Shown piece by piece: positions 17,648-26,707 of a stretch of DNA of 64,000 nucleotides. The DNA comes from Pseudomonas sp. PH1b (GTDB taxonomy: Bacteria; Pseudomonadota; Gammaproteobacteria; Pseudomonadales; Pseudomonadaceae). Where the stretch lies: contig NZ_AYMU01000005.1 of assembly GCF_000633395.1 (NCBI RefSeq), positions 372,001 to 436,000 on the forward strand. The letters are read 5' to 3'. The notes under the pieces were generated by a model that was not told the DNA's origin, searched no databases, and saw only the letters and a program-made list of their open reading frames with translations. Made by a program: the position numbers and the translations under genes. Positions within the stretch are counted from its first letter, which is position 1; the number at the start of each line of letters is the position of its first letter.

Positions 17648-18538
17648 ATGGAGCAGTTTCGCAATATCGGCATTATCGGTCGCCTGGGCAGTTCCCAGGT
17701 GCTGGACACAGTGCGCCGACTGAAAAAGTTTCTGCTGGCCCGCCACCTGCACGTGATCCTCGAGGACACCATTGCCGAGGTGCTGCCGGGCCATGGCCTG
17801 CAGACCTCCTCGCGCAAGTTGCTGGGCGAGGTCTGCGACATGGTCATCGTGGTCGGCGGCGACGGCAGCCTGCTGGGTGCCGCCCGGGCCCTGGCGCGGC
17901 ACAACATCCCGGTGCTGGGGATCAACCGCGGCAGCCTGGGCTTTCTCACCGACATCCGTCCCGATGAGCTGGAGGTCAAGGTCGCTGAAGTGCTCGACGG
18001 CCACTACCTGGTGGAGAACCGCTTCCTGCTGCAAGCCGAAGTGCGCCGGCATGCCGAGGCCATCGGCCAGGGCGATGCACTGAACGACGTGGTGCTGCAC
18101 CCGGGCAAGTCGACGCGGATGATCGAGTTCGAGATCTATATCGACGGCCAGTTCGTCTGCAGCCAGAAGGCCGACGGCCTGATCGTCGCCACGCCGACGG
18201 GCTCCACCGCCTACGCGCTGTCCGCCGGCGGGCCAATCATGCATCCCAAGCTGGATGCCATTGTGATTGTGCCGATGTACCCCCATACCTTGTCTGGAAG
18301 GCCGATCGTGGTCGATGGCAACAGTGAGCTGAAAATCGTCGTGTCCAAAGATATGCAGATCTATCCGCAAGTCTCCTGTGACGGCCAGAACCACTTTACC
18401 TGTGCGCCGGGCGATACCATCACGGTCAGCAAGAAGGCACAGAAACTGCGCCTGATCCACCCGCTGGACCACAACTACTACGAGGTCTGCCGGACCAAGC
18501 TTGGCTGGGGCAGCCGACTGGGCGGTGGAGGCGACTGA
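17648..18538 (+). CDS. nadK: NAD kinase
   Basis: Phosphorylates NAD to NADP in the cytosol, the only route to NADP. It has 296 residues from ATG 17648, the usual size. Signatures: the GGDG loop at residues 70-73 in VIVVGGDGSLLGAAR, the LNDVVLH (N-E/D) motif, the substrate loop TPTGSTAYALSAGGPIM and the HTLSGRPIVV region. It heads a tightly packed operon: the phosphoesterase start overlaps its stop (TGATG) and rhomboid, YeaC-like, DUF2797 and pepN genes follow. The upstream 162 bp separate it from the divergent DUF1853 gene and should hold its promoter. Confidence 0.97.
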   Translation: MEQFRNIGIIGRLGSSQVLDTVRRLKKFLLARHLHVILEDTIAEVLPGHGLQTSSRKLLGEVCDMVIVVGGDGSLLGAARALARHNIPVLGINRGSLGFLTDIRPDELEVKVAEVLDGHYLVENRFLLQAEVRRHAEAIGQGDALNDVVLHPGKSTRMIEFEIYIDGQFVCSQKADGLIVATPTGSTAYALSAGGPIMHPKLDAIVIVPMYPHTLSGRPIVVDGNSELKIVVSKDMQIYPQVSCDGQNHFTCAPGDTITVSKKAQKLRLIHPLDHNYYEVCRTKLGWGSRLGGGGD

Positions 18539-19509
18539 TGCTCGATCCCGCGCGTAGCTACGACCTGATTGGTGACGTGCACGGTTGCGCCCTGACCCTG
18601 GAGCACTTGCTGGATCGGCTCGGTTATCACAAGCAGGGCGGCGTCTGGCGGCATCCGTCGCGCATGGCGGTGTTTCTCGGTGACATCATCGACCGCGGCC
18701 CGCGGATCCGTGAGTCCCTGCATATCGTCCACGACATGGCCGAGGCCGGACAGGCGCTGTGCATCATGGGCAATCACGAATTCAATGCCCTGGGCTGGAG
18801 CACGCCTGCGCCCGCCGGCAGCGGCAAGCAGTTCGTGCGCGAGCACACCCCGCGTCATGCCCGGCTGATCCACGAAACCCTGACCCAGTTCGAACAGCAC
18901 CCCGGGGACTGGCACGACTTCCTCGAATGGTTCTACGAGCTGCCGTTGTTCGTCGATGCCGGACGCTTCCGGGTGGTGCATGCCTGTTGGGATGGGGGAT
19001 TGATCGCGCCCTTGCGCCAGCAGTTCGCCGACGGCTGCATCGACCGGGCCTTCCTCGAAGCGTCGGCGCTGCCCGACAGCTTTGCCAGCATGGCCTTCGA
19101 CCGCCTGTTGCGTGGCACTGACATGCGCCTGCCCCATGGCCTGACCATGACCAGTGGCGATGGCCTGACCCGGGCGTTCTTTCGCACCAAGTTCTGGGAG
19201 GACGACCCGCAGACCTACGGCGACATCGTGTTCCAGCCCGACGCCTTGCCCGATCCGGTGGCGCGCACGCCGCTGTCCCCGGCCGAGAAGAACAGCCTGC
19301 TGCGCTACGGCGCCGACGAACCCATGCTGTTCGTCGGTCACTATTGGCGCAGCGGCAAGCCGGCGCCGATCCTCCCCAACCTGGCGTGCCTGGACTACAG
19401 CGCGGTGCTCTACGGCAAGCTCGCCGCGTACCGCCTGGACCAGGAAGAGCGTCTGGACCCGAATAAATTTGTCTGGGTCGACGTCGAGCGACCCGAGGTA
19501 TTGCGATGA
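18538..19509 (+). CDS. Metallophosphoesterase (calcineurin-like phosphoesterase)
   Basis: A 323-residue cytosolic phosphoesterase starting at ATG 18538, overlapping the nadK stop by one base. The metallophosphatase motifs are complete: DLIGDVHGCALTLEHLL (D-x-H), VFLGDIIDRGPR (GDxxDRG), CIMGNHEFNAL (GNH[E]) and VVHACWDGGL plus VGHYW for the later histidines. The order resembles PrpE/ApaH-like or protein-phosphatase-like enzymes. The substrate is unknown. Its TGA overlaps the ATG of the rhomboid gene (ATGA), which argues for coordinated expression in the nadK operon. Confidence 0.9.
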   Translation: MLDPARSYDLIGDVHGCALTLEHLLDRLGYHKQGGVWRHPSRMAVFLGDIIDRGPRIRESLHIVHDMAEAGQALCIMGNHEFNALGWSTPAPAGSGKQFVREHTPRHARLIHETLTQFEQHPGDWHDFLEWFYELPLFVDAGRFRVVHACWDGGLIAPLRQQFADGCIDRAFLEASALPDSFASMAFDRLLRGTDMRLPHGLTMTSGDGLTRAFFRTKFWEDDPQTYGDIVFQPDALPDPVARTPLSPAEKNSLLRYGADEPMLFVGHYWRSGKPAPILPNLACLDYSAVLYGKLAAYRLDQEERLDPNKFVWVDVERPEVLR

Positions 19510-20375
19510 GTGCGGTAGCGGTATTGCGCCTGCCCCTGACGGTGGACCTCAGCGGCTTCATCAAGCTGCTGCAGCGTATGCAGGTGCCCCATCGGGTCAG
19601 CGAAGAGGCGGGGGAGCAGGTGCTCTGGGCGCCCGAATCCATCAGCGAGGACGTGCGCGGCCTGTACCAGCGCTTCCCCCAGGGCGATCCCGAGCAGCAA
19701 CTGGATATCCCTCAGGCGGCCGCTCCCGCGCGCGTCGGCATTGCCCAGCAGTTGCGCCGCAGCCCGATCACGGCGCTGATCCTGCTGTTGAGCCTGGCGG
19801 TCTGCGGCATCACCTTGCTGGGGGACAATCTGCAGACGCTGAGCTGGTTCACCTTCCTCGATTTTCGCGTGGCGGGCGACTACATCCAGTTCACCCCCCT
19901 GGCCGACAGCCTGGCAGCGGGGCAGTGGTGGCGCCTGGTGACGCCGATGCTGGTGCACTTCGGCATCCTGCACATCGCCATGAACGGCATGTGGTACTGG
20001 GAGCTGGGGCGGCGCATCGAGATGCGCCAGGGCAGCATCAACCTGCTGGGCCTGACCCTGCTGTTCAGCCTGGTGTCCAACTACGCGCAATATTATTTCA
20101 GTGGCCCGACCCTGTTCGGCGGCCTGTCCGGGGTGCTCTACGGTTTGCTCGGGCATTGCTGGATCTATCAATTGCTGTCACCCAACCCCATCTACCGCCT
20201 GCCTCGCGGGGTGCTGGTGATGATGCTGGTGTGGCTGCTGCTGTGCCTGTCCGGGCTGGTCTCGATGATCGGTTTCGGGGAAATCGCCAACGCCGCCCAC
20301 GTTGGCGGCTTGCTTATCGGATGCCTCACCGGTCTGTTGGGCGGCTTGTACAGCCGCCGTCGACTGGCCCTTTAA
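19506..20375 (+). CDS. Rhomboid-family intramembrane serine protease (GlpG-like)
   Basis: A 289-residue membrane protein that cleaves transmembrane substrates. The N-terminal ~90 residues form a soluble domain like that of GlpG (MSAVAVLRLPLTVDLSGFIKLL...RMQVPHRV). Six membrane segments follow. The catalytic serine is in GGLSGVLYGLLGH and the histidine in NAAHVGGLLIG; the L1-loop WRLVTPMLVHFGILHIAMN is conserved. It starts with ATG overlapping the phosphoesterase stop and is followed after 15 bp by the YeaC-like gene. Natural substrates are not known. Confidence 0.93.
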   Translation: MSAVAVLRLPLTVDLSGFIKLLQRMQVPHRVSEEAGEQVLWAPESISEDVRGLYQRFPQGDPEQQLDIPQAAAPARVGIAQQLRRSPITALILLLSLAVCGITLLGDNLQTLSWFTFLDFRVAGDYIQFTPLADSLAAGQWWRLVTPMLVHFGILHIAMNGMWYWELGRRIEMRQGSINLLGLTLLFSLVSNYAQYYFSGPTLFGGLSGVLYGLLGHCWIYQLLSPNPIYRLPRGVLVMMLVWLLLCLSGLVSMIGFGEIANAAHVGGLLIGCLTGLLGGLYSRRRLAL

Positions 20376-20390
20376 ACGCTGGAGTCTTGT

Positions 20391-20651
20391 ATGTCGTCCT
20401 TTGTCGAAATGATCGAAAACATCACCCCCGAGATCTACCAGAGCCTGAAGCTGGCCGTAGAGATCGGCAAATGGTCCGATGGCCGCAAGCTCACCACCGA
20501 GCAGCGTGAACTGTCCCTGCAGGCGATGATCGCCTGGGAACTGCAGAACCTGCCGGAAGACCAGCGCACCGGCTACATGGGCGCGCAGGAGTGCGCCTCG
20601 AAGTCCGAGCCGGTGCCGAACATCCTGTTCAAGTCGGATGCCATCCATTGA
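20391..20651 (+). CDS. YeaC-like DUF1315 protein
   Basis: An 86-residue soluble protein from ATG 20391 with a TGGAGT ribosome site. It shows the conserved DUF1315 pattern MIENITPEIYQSLKLAVEIGKWSDGRKLTTEQRE (read as consecutive helices), then SLQAMIAWEL and ending near DAIH. Known relatives (E. coli YeaC) have no established function. It overlaps the next gene by 4 bp (TTGA), and its position between rhomboid and DUF2797 genes is shared by many pseudomonads. Confidence 0.85.
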   Translation: MSSFVEMIENITPEIYQSLKLAVEIGKWSDGRKLTTEQRELSLQAMIAWELQNLPEDQRTGYMGAQECASKSEPVPNILFKSDAIH

Positions 20652-21478
20652 TCGAGATCGGCCGCGGCTCCATCAGCAAAATGTCGGCGCGCCTTGACGG
20701 GCCGAACGTTGAATACGCTTTTCGCCTGGGCGACAGCGAGGTACCGGTCAACCCCTTGATCGGCAGCAGCCTGCGCCTGGAATACCTGGGGGCGATCCAT
20801 TGCTCCCACTGCGGACGCAAGACCAAGACCAGCTTCAGCCAGGGCTATTGCTACCCGTGCATGACCAAGCTGGCCCAGTGCGATCTCTGCATCATGAGCC
20901 CTGAGCGCTGCCACTACGACGCCGGTACCTGCCGCGAGCCGTCCTGGGGCGAGCAGTTCTGCATGACCGACCACGTGGTCTACCTGGCCAACTCCTCGGG
21001 GATCAAGGTCGGCATCACCCGTGCCACCCAGTTGCCGACCCGCTGGCTCGACCAGGGCGCGAGCCAGGCGCTGCCGATCATGCGCGTGGCCACCCGCCAG
21101 CAGTCGGGCTTCGTCGAAGACCTGTTCCGTTCCCAGGTGGCGGACAAGACCAACTGGCGCGCGCTGCTCAAGGGCGATGCGCCGGCCGTTGACCTGGTCG
21201 AGGTGCGCGAGCAGTTGTTCGCCTCCTGCGCCGAGGGCCTGCTGGCCCTGCAAGAGCGTTTCGGCCTGCAGGCGATCCAGCCGGTGACTGACCTTGCGCC
21301 CCTGGAAATCCGTTACCCGGTCGAGCAGTACCCGACCAAGATCGTCAGCTTCAACCTGGACAAGAATCCGATTGCCGAAGGCACGCTGATGGGGATCAAG
21401 GGCCAGTACCTGATCTTCGACACTGGCGTGATCAATATTCGTAAGTACACGGCCTACCAGCTCGCCGTGCATCAGTAG
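20648..21478 (+). CDS. DUF2797 protein with zinc-ribbon-like cysteines and GIY-YIG-like segment
   Basis: A 276-residue protein if TTG 20648 is used; this gives the usual [L/M]IEIGRG start and a 4-bp coupling with the YeaC-like gene. ATG 20681 is the alternative. Residues 52-105 carry paired cysteines C52/C55, C68/C71, C78/C81 plus C88, C95 and C105, a likely zinc-binding unit. Next comes VVYLANSSGIKVGITR with TRWLDQGA and, later, a glutamate in SGFVEDLFRS. That order (YLA, KVGIT, RW, E) resembles the GIY-YIG nuclease clan. Function unknown; the nuclease similarity is my inference. Confidence 0.85.
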   Translation: MIEIGRGSISKMSARLDGPNVEYAFRLGDSEVPVNPLIGSSLRLEYLGAIHCSHCGRKTKTSFSQGYCYPCMTKLAQCDLCIMSPERCHYDAGTCREPSWGEQFCMTDHVVYLANSSGIKVGITRATQLPTRWLDQGASQALPIMRVATRQQSGFVEDLFRSQVADKTNWRALLKGDAPAVDLVEVREQLFASCAEGLLALQERFGLQAIQPVTDLAPLEIRYPVEQYPTKIVSFNLDKNPIAEGTLMGIKGQYLIFDTGVINIRKYTAYQLAVHQ

Positions 21479-21490
21479 AAGGAATTCGCC

Positions 21491-24148
21491 ATGCGCACCG
21501 ACCAACCGAAGATGATCTACCTGAAGGACTATCAGGCCCCCGAGTACCTGATCGACGAGACGCACCTGACCTTCGAGTTGTTCGAGGACCACAGTCTGGT
21601 CCATGCGCAGCTGGTGATGCGTCGCAACCCGGCCCGTGGTGCCGGCCTGCCGCCTTTGGTGCTGGATGGCCAGCAGCTGGAGCTGCTCTCGGTGGCCCTG
21701 GGTGACCGTGAGCTGACGGCCGCCGACTACCAGCTCGACGACAGCCACCTGACCCTGCACCCCACCAGTGCCAGCTTCACCCTGGATACCAGTGTGAAGA
21801 TCCACCCGGAAAGCAACACCGCCCTGGAAGGCCTGTACAAGTCCAGCGGCATGTTCTGCACCCAGTGCGAGGCCGAAGGCTTTCGCAAGATCACCTATTA
21901 CCTCGACCGCCCGGACGTGATGAGCACCTTCACCACCACCGTGGTGGCCGAGCAGCACCGCTACCCGGTGCTGCTGTCCAACGGCAACCCCATCGCCAGC
22001 GGCCCCGGCGAAGACGGCCGGCACTGGGCGACCTGGGAAGACCCGTTCATGAAACCGGCCTACCTGTTCGCCCTGGTGGCCGGTGACCTGTGGTGTGTCG
22101 AAGACAGCTTCCGCACCATGAGCGGTCGCGATGTGGCGCTGCGCATCTATGTCGAGCCGGAAAACATCGACAAGTGCCAGCACGCGATGAACAGCCTGAA
22201 AAAATCCATGCGCTGGGACGAAGAAACCTACGGCCGCGAGTACGACCTGGACATCTTCATGATCGTCGCGGTCAACGACTTCAACATGGGCGCCATGGAA
22301 AACAAGGGCCTGAACATCTTCAACTCCAGCGCCGTGCTGGCCCGTGCCGAAACCGCCACCGACGCCGCCCACCAGCGGGTCGAGGCGATTGTCGCCCACG
22401 AGTACTTCCACAACTGGTCGGGCAACCGGGTGACCTGCCGCGACTGGTTCCAGCTGTCGCTCAAGGAAGGCTTCACGGTGTTCCGCGACGCCGGTTTCTC
22501 CGCGGACATGAACTCGGCCACGGTCAAGCGCATCCAGGACGTGGCCTACCTGCGTACCCACCAGTTCGCCGAAGACGCCGGCCCCATGGCCCATGCCGTG
22601 CGCCCGGAAAGCTTTATCGAGATTTCCAACTTCTACACCCTGACCGTGTACGAAAAGGGTTCGGAAGTCGTAGGCATGATCCACACCTTGCTCGGCGCCG
22701 AAGGCTTCCGCAAGGGCAGCGACCTGTACTTCGAGCGCCATGATGGCCAGGCCGTGACCTGCGACGACTTCATCAAGGCCATGGAGGACGCCAATGGCGT
22801 CGACCTGACTCAGTTCAAGCGCTGGTACAGCCAGGCCGGCACGCCACGCCTGGCGGTCAGCGAGTCCTACGACGCTACTGCGAAAACCTACAGCCTGACC
22901 TTCCGCCAGAGCTGCCCGCAAACCCCGGACAAGGTCGAGAAGCTGCCGTTCGTGATCCCGGTGGAACTGGGCCTGCTGGATTCGAAAGGGGCGGGCATTG
23001 CCCTGCGCCTGTCCGGCGAAAACGCCGCCCAGGGCACTTCCCGGGTGATCTCGGTGACCGAGGCCGAGCAGACCTTCACCTTTGTCGACATCGCCGAACA
23101 GCCGTTGCCTTCGCTGCTGCGGGGCTTCTCGGCGCCGGTGAAGCTGAGCTTCCCCTACAACCGCGACCAGCTGATGTTCCTCATGCAGCACGACAGCGAC
23201 GGTTTCAACCGCTGGGACGCCGGCCAGCAACTGGCGGTGCAGGTGTTGCAGGAACTGATCGGCCAGCATCAGCAGGGGCAGGCCATGGTGATGGACGAGC
23301 GGCTGCTGACGGCCCTGGGCACGGTGCTGGCGGACGAAAGCCTGGACCAGGCCATGGTTGCCGAAATGCTCTCGCTGCCGGGCGAGGCCTACCTCACGGA
23401 AATCAGCGAAGTGGCCGATGTCGAGGCCATCCATGCCGCCCGCGAGTTTGCTCGCCAGCAGTTGGCCGAGGGCCTGTTCGACAGCCTGTGGCAGCGTTAT
23501 CAGGCCAATCGCCAGGTGTCCAAGGCCACGGCCTATGTGGCCGAGTCCGAGCATTTTGCCCGTCGTGCGCTGCAGAACATTGCCCTGTCGTACCTGATGC
23601 TGACCCATCAGCCGCAGGTGCTGGCAGCCGCCATCGAGCAGTTCGACAGCGCCGACAACATGACCGAGCGCCTGACCGCCCTGGCGGTGCTGGTGAACTC
23701 GCCGTTCGAGACCGAGAAGGCCAAGGCCCTGGCGGTGTTCGCCGAAAACTTCAAGGACAACGCCCTGGTCATGGACCAGTGGTTCAGCGTCCAGGCTGGC
23801 AGCCCGCTGCCCGGTGGCCTGGCGCGGGTCAAGGCGCTGATGCAGCACCCGGCGTTCAACATCAAGAACCCGAACAAGGTGCGGGCACTGGTGGGAGCCT
23901 TTGCCGGGCAGAACCTGATCAACTTCCACGCGGCCGACGGTTCGGGCTATCGCTTCCTCGCCGACCTGGTGATCGAGCTCAATGGCTTCAACCCGCAGAT
24001 TGCCTCGCGGCAACTGGCGCCACTGACTCGCTGGCGCAAGTACGACAGCGCCCGCCAGGCACTGATGAAGGGCGAACTGGAGCGCATCCGCGCCTCCGGC
24101 GAGCTGTCCAGCGACGTGTTCGAAGTGGTGAGCAAAAGCCTCGCCTGA
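21491..24148 (+). CDS. pepN: Aminopeptidase N
   Basis: Zinc M1-family aminopeptidase that removes N-terminal residues from peptides in the cytoplasm. It has 885 residues, the normal bacterial PepN length, from ATG 21491 with AAGGAATT upstream. The GAMEN exopeptidase motif is in FNMGAMENKGL. The zinc site H303-E-x-x-H307 is in IVAHEYFHNWSGN with the downstream glutamate in LKEGFTVFRD. DUF3458/Ig-like and C-terminal helical domains follow to the end. It is the last gene of the nadK operon block; REPIN array B starts about 25 bp after the stop. Confidence 0.98.
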   Translation: MRTDQPKMIYLKDYQAPEYLIDETHLTFELFEDHSLVHAQLVMRRNPARGAGLPPLVLDGQQLELLSVALGDRELTAADYQLDDSHLTLHPTSASFTLDTSVKIHPESNTALEGLYKSSGMFCTQCEAEGFRKITYYLDRPDVMSTFTTTVVAEQHRYPVLLSNGNPIASGPGEDGRHWATWEDPFMKPAYLFALVAGDLWCVEDSFRTMSGRDVALRIYVEPENIDKCQHAMNSLKKSMRWDEETYGREYDLDIFMIVAVNDFNMGAMENKGLNIFNSSAVLARAETATDAAHQRVEAIVAHEYFHNWSGNRVTCRDWFQLSLKEGFTVFRDAGFSADMNSATVKRIQDVAYLRTHQFAEDAGPMAHAVRPESFIEISNFYTLTVYEKGSEVVGMIHTLLGAEGFRKGSDLYFERHDGQAVTCDDFIKAMEDANGVDLTQFKRWYSQAGTPRLAVSESYDATAKTYSLTFRQSCPQTPDKVEKLPFVIPVELGLLDSKGAGIALRLSGENAAQGTSRVISVTEAEQTFTFVDIAEQPLPSLLRGFSAPVKLSFPYNRDQLMFLMQHDSDGFNRWDAGQQLAVQVLQELIGQHQQGQAMVMDERLLTALGTVLADESLDQAMVAEMLSLPGEAYLTEISEVADVEAIHAAREFARQQLAEGLFDSLWQRYQANRQVSKATAYVAESEHFARRALQNIALSYLMLTHQPQVLAAAIEQFDSADNMTERLTALAVLVNSPFETEKAKALAVFAENFKDNALVMDQWFSVQAGSPLPGGLARVKALMQHPAFNIKNPNKVRALVGAFAGQNLINFHAADGSGYRFLADLVIELNGFNPQIASRQLAPLTRWRKYDSARQALMKGELERIRASGELSSDVFEVVSKSLA

Positions 24149-24173
24149 GGCTTGTATCGCCCCTGGCATCGCC

Positions 24174-24629
24174 TTCGCTGGCAAGCCAGCTCCTACGGTG
24201 ACCCAACCCCCCGCATATCCCCGTAGGAGCCGGCTTGCCGGCGAAGAGGCCCTCAAGCCTTGTATCGCTCCTGGCATCGCCTTCGCTGGCAAGCCAGCTC
24301 CTACGGTGACCCAAGCCCTCGCATACCCCCCGTAGGAGCCGGCTTGCCGGCGAAGAGGCCCTCAAGCCTTGTATCGCCCCCGGCATCGCCTTCGCTGGCA
24401 AGCCAGCTCCTACGGTGACCCAACCCCCCGCATCCCCCCCGTAGGAGCCGGCTTGCCGGCGAAGAGGCCCTCAAGCCTGGTACCGCCCCGGCATCGCCTT
24501 CGCTGGCAAGCCAGCGCCTACGGCGACCCAAGCCATCGCATACCCCCGTAGGAGCCGGCTTGCCGGCGAAGAGGCCCTCAAGCCTGGTACCGCTCCCGGC
24601 ATCGCCTTCGCTGGCAAGCCAGCTCCTAC
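24174..24629. repeat. REPIN array B: four 82-bp units plus one orphan right half
   Basis: Complete units start at 24223, 24332, 24441 and 24548 (period 109, 109, 107). A right half without its left partner occupies 24174-24196, immediately after pepN. The loop (CTCAAGCC.TGTATCGCnCC) and spacer (GGTGACCCAA...) are array-specific and nearly constant. The right hairpin of the third complete unit has CAGCGCC instead of CAGCTCC. The array separates convergent pepN and sulP genes, and the last CTCCTAC provides the TAG stop of the SulP gene. Confidence 0.95.
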
Positions 24630-26290
24630 GAGAACGGTGGTGGTGGGGAGGCAGGGGGGATTCTGCTCTGTAGCGCTTCGCTCAAGTCGCGGTGATAGTT
24701 CTGCGCGCCGATGGCGTGCAGGATGCCCACCCGCTCCAGCTTGGCGTGCACCCTGAGGTTGGCTTCGCACAGCTTCACCGCGATCCCGCGCTTGTGCAGT
24801 TGCTCGATCACTTCCTCGAAGGTCTGCAAGCCGGTGATGTCCATGAAAGGCACGTGCCTGAGGCGGATGATCAGCAGCTGCGGATCGCTGTGGGTCTGTG
24901 CCAGAGCCCGCTCGAAGGTTTCTGCCGCACCAAAGAACAGCGGCCCTTCGATGGTGTAGACCAGCACCCCCGGCGGCAGGTGCAATTGGCCGCTGCTGTG
25001 CAGTTCGCTCTGCAGATCCTGCTCCACCACCTGCTGCACTTCCACCGAGGAAGCCATGCGCCGCAGGAAATGCAGCATGGCCAGGATCACGCCGATATTC
25101 ACCGCGATCACCAGGTCACTGAACACGGTCAGGACAAAGGTGCAGAGCAGGATCGCCACGTCGGCCCGCGGTGCCCGTTGCAGCATGCGCTTGAAGTGGT
25201 GCAGCTCGCTCATGTTGTAGGCCACCACGAACAGGATCGCCGCCAGGGCGCACAACGGGATATTCGCCGCCAGCGGCGCGAGGAACAGCACGATCAGCAT
25301 CAATACCAGCGCATGGGTGATGCCCGCCAGCGGGCTGTTGCCACCGTTGCGGATATTGGTGGCGGTACGGGCGATGGCGCCGGTGGCGGCAAAACCGCCC
25401 AGCAGGGGCGTCGCCAGGTTGGCGAGGCCCTGGCCGATCAGTTCCTGGTTGGAGTCGTGGCGGGTGCCGGCCATGCCGTCGGCGACCACCGCCGACAACA
25501 GGGATTCGATGGCCCCGAGCAGGGCGATGGCAAACGCCGGGCCGATCAGGTCCAGAACCCGCGGCAGGCTGATCTCCGGCAACTGCAACGACGGCAGGCC
25601 CTGGGGAATGCCACCGAAGGCACTGCCGATGGTGGCCACGCCGTCGAACTGGAACAGTGACTGCAGGGCCGTGGCCAGGGTCATGGCCAGCAAGGGCGCG
25701 GGCAGCCGTTTGAGCATTGCAATCCTCGGTACCACCAGCAACAGTCCCAGGCTCAGCAGGGCCAGCAGGGTGGTGGCCGGGTGCAGCCCGGGCAGGGCCT
25801 GCAGCAGGTGCCAGAGTTTCTGGTGAAAATACTCGCCGCCCACCGCCGGCAGGCCGAAGAAGTCCTTCCACTGGCTGACCCAGATGATCACTCCGATACC
25901 GGCGGTGAAGCCGAGGATCACCGGGTCGGGGATGAACTTGATCAGTGCCCCGAGGCGGCTGATGCCCAGCAGGAACAGGATCACCCCGGCCATCAGGGTC
26001 GCCAGTTGCAGGCCGTCGACCCCGTACTTGGCGGTGACCCCGGCGAGAATCACGATAAAGGCCCCGGTGGGCCCGGCGATCTGCACACGGCTGCCGCCGA
26101 ACAGCGACACCAGCAGGCCGCCGACAATGGCGGTGTAGATCCCCTGTTCCGGCTTGACTCCGGAGGCGATGGCAAAAGCCATGGCCAGCGGCAGCGCGAC
26201 CACCCCGACAATCACCCCGGCCAGCAGGTTGCGGGCCCAGTGCTGGCGCCCAAGCAGCCCGGCTTTGAAGGCCTCGCGTATGGCAATCAT
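24626..26290 (-). CDS. SulP-family inorganic anion transporter with STAS domain
   Basis: Inner-membrane transporter of the SLC26/SulP family, moving sulfate, bicarbonate or another small anion. It has 554 residues from ATG 26290 with GGAGTGA upstream. The transmembrane region (about residues 15-410) shows GVIVGVVALPLAMAFAIASG, the SulP signature IAGPTGAFIVILAGV and the conserved NIRNGGNSPLAGI loop. The C-terminal STAS domain (about 430-545) includes YTIEGPLFFGAAETF and PFMDITGLQTFEEVI. The TAG stop is the edge of REPIN array B, which leaves an IPPASPPPPFS tail. Substrate not determinable. Confidence 0.92.
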   Translation of the reverse strand: MIAIREAFKAGLLGRQHWARNLLAGVIVGVVALPLAMAFAIASGVKPEQGIYTAIVGGLLVSLFGGSRVQIAGPTGAFIVILAGVTAKYGVDGLQLATLMAGVILFLLGISRLGALIKFIPDPVILGFTAGIGVIIWVSQWKDFFGLPAVGGEYFHQKLWHLLQALPGLHPATTLLALLSLGLLLVVPRIAMLKRLPAPLLAMTLATALQSLFQFDGVATIGSAFGGIPQGLPSLQLPEISLPRVLDLIGPAFAIALLGAIESLLSAVVADGMAGTRHDSNQELIGQGLANLATPLLGGFAATGAIARTATNIRNGGNSPLAGITHALVLMLIVLFLAPLAANIPLCALAAILFVVAYNMSELHHFKRMLQRAPRADVAILLCTFVLTVFSDLVIAVNIGVILAMLHFLRRMASSVEVQQVVEQDLQSELHSSGQLHLPPGVLVYTIEGPLFFGAAETFERALAQTHSDPQLLIIRLRHVPFMDITGLQTFEEVIEQLHKRGIAVKLCEANLRVHAKLERVGILHAIGAQNYHRDLSEALQSRIPPASPPPPFS

Positions 26291-26707
26291 GGCTCACTCC
26301 TGAACGTCATCGGACCTGCAACCCGCCTCGCTCATGATAGCCAAGGCAGGGGGGGAGGAACCCCGCCCTGGATCAGTGTTTGTTCCTGGAACGGGACGTT
26401 GCCCTGAGAGGCGAGGCTGAGCCGCTTCAGAGGCCTTTGCGCACGGCTGTCGGACAGGGGGCTGCAACGCCCCATCAGCCCAGTGAATGCGCTCGCATTC
26501 AAGGCGACGACGGGGGCGGGGTGATTAACAAAAGATAACGTGGCGTCGATTGTCAGACCTTTCGAAAGCCCGATAGGATAGCCCGCAGCCAAAGGGGCTC
26601 TAGATTGCAGGTTTCAGAACGATCGTCGCGATCGATCAGGCCACTGCAACCCCTGAAGGCGCCCTGATAGGTCAAATGACCTGACAATAATAATGGGGGA
26701 ATGGTCT
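26291..26707. other. 416-bp non-coding gap between divergent sulP and YCF48-like genes
   Basis: No credible gene: the one longer minus-strand frame (26332-26592) lacks a ribosome site and family pattern. The gap should carry both divergent promoters. Visible structures are a GGGGC/GCCCC hairpin near 26458-26473, a CGATCG-TCG-CGATCG repeat (26620-26634) and a perfect AGGTCA-AA-TGACCT palindrome (26669-26682) that is listed separately. Nothing else is recognised. Confidence 0.6.
26669..26682. promoter_or_regulatory. Perfect palindrome upstream of YCF48-RND genes
   Basis: AGGTCA-AA-TGACCT, 14 bp with a 2-bp centre, 26 bp before the ATG at 26708. Size and symmetry fit a dimeric GntR/TetR-like operator. 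Its position would put it over the promoter or 5' leader of the propeller-exporter pair. The cognate regulator is not in the vicinity. Confidence 0.45.

Noticed and set aside
20573..24292. A 1239-codon minus-strand frame opposite pepN
   Set aside because: It lies antisense to a secure gene; long reverse frames are expected where third-codon GC is very high. The translation has no recognisable domain.
26332..26592. 86-codon minus-strand frame in the sulP/YCF48 gap
   Set aside because: No ribosome site, no signal or domain pattern, and composition like non-coding DNA.
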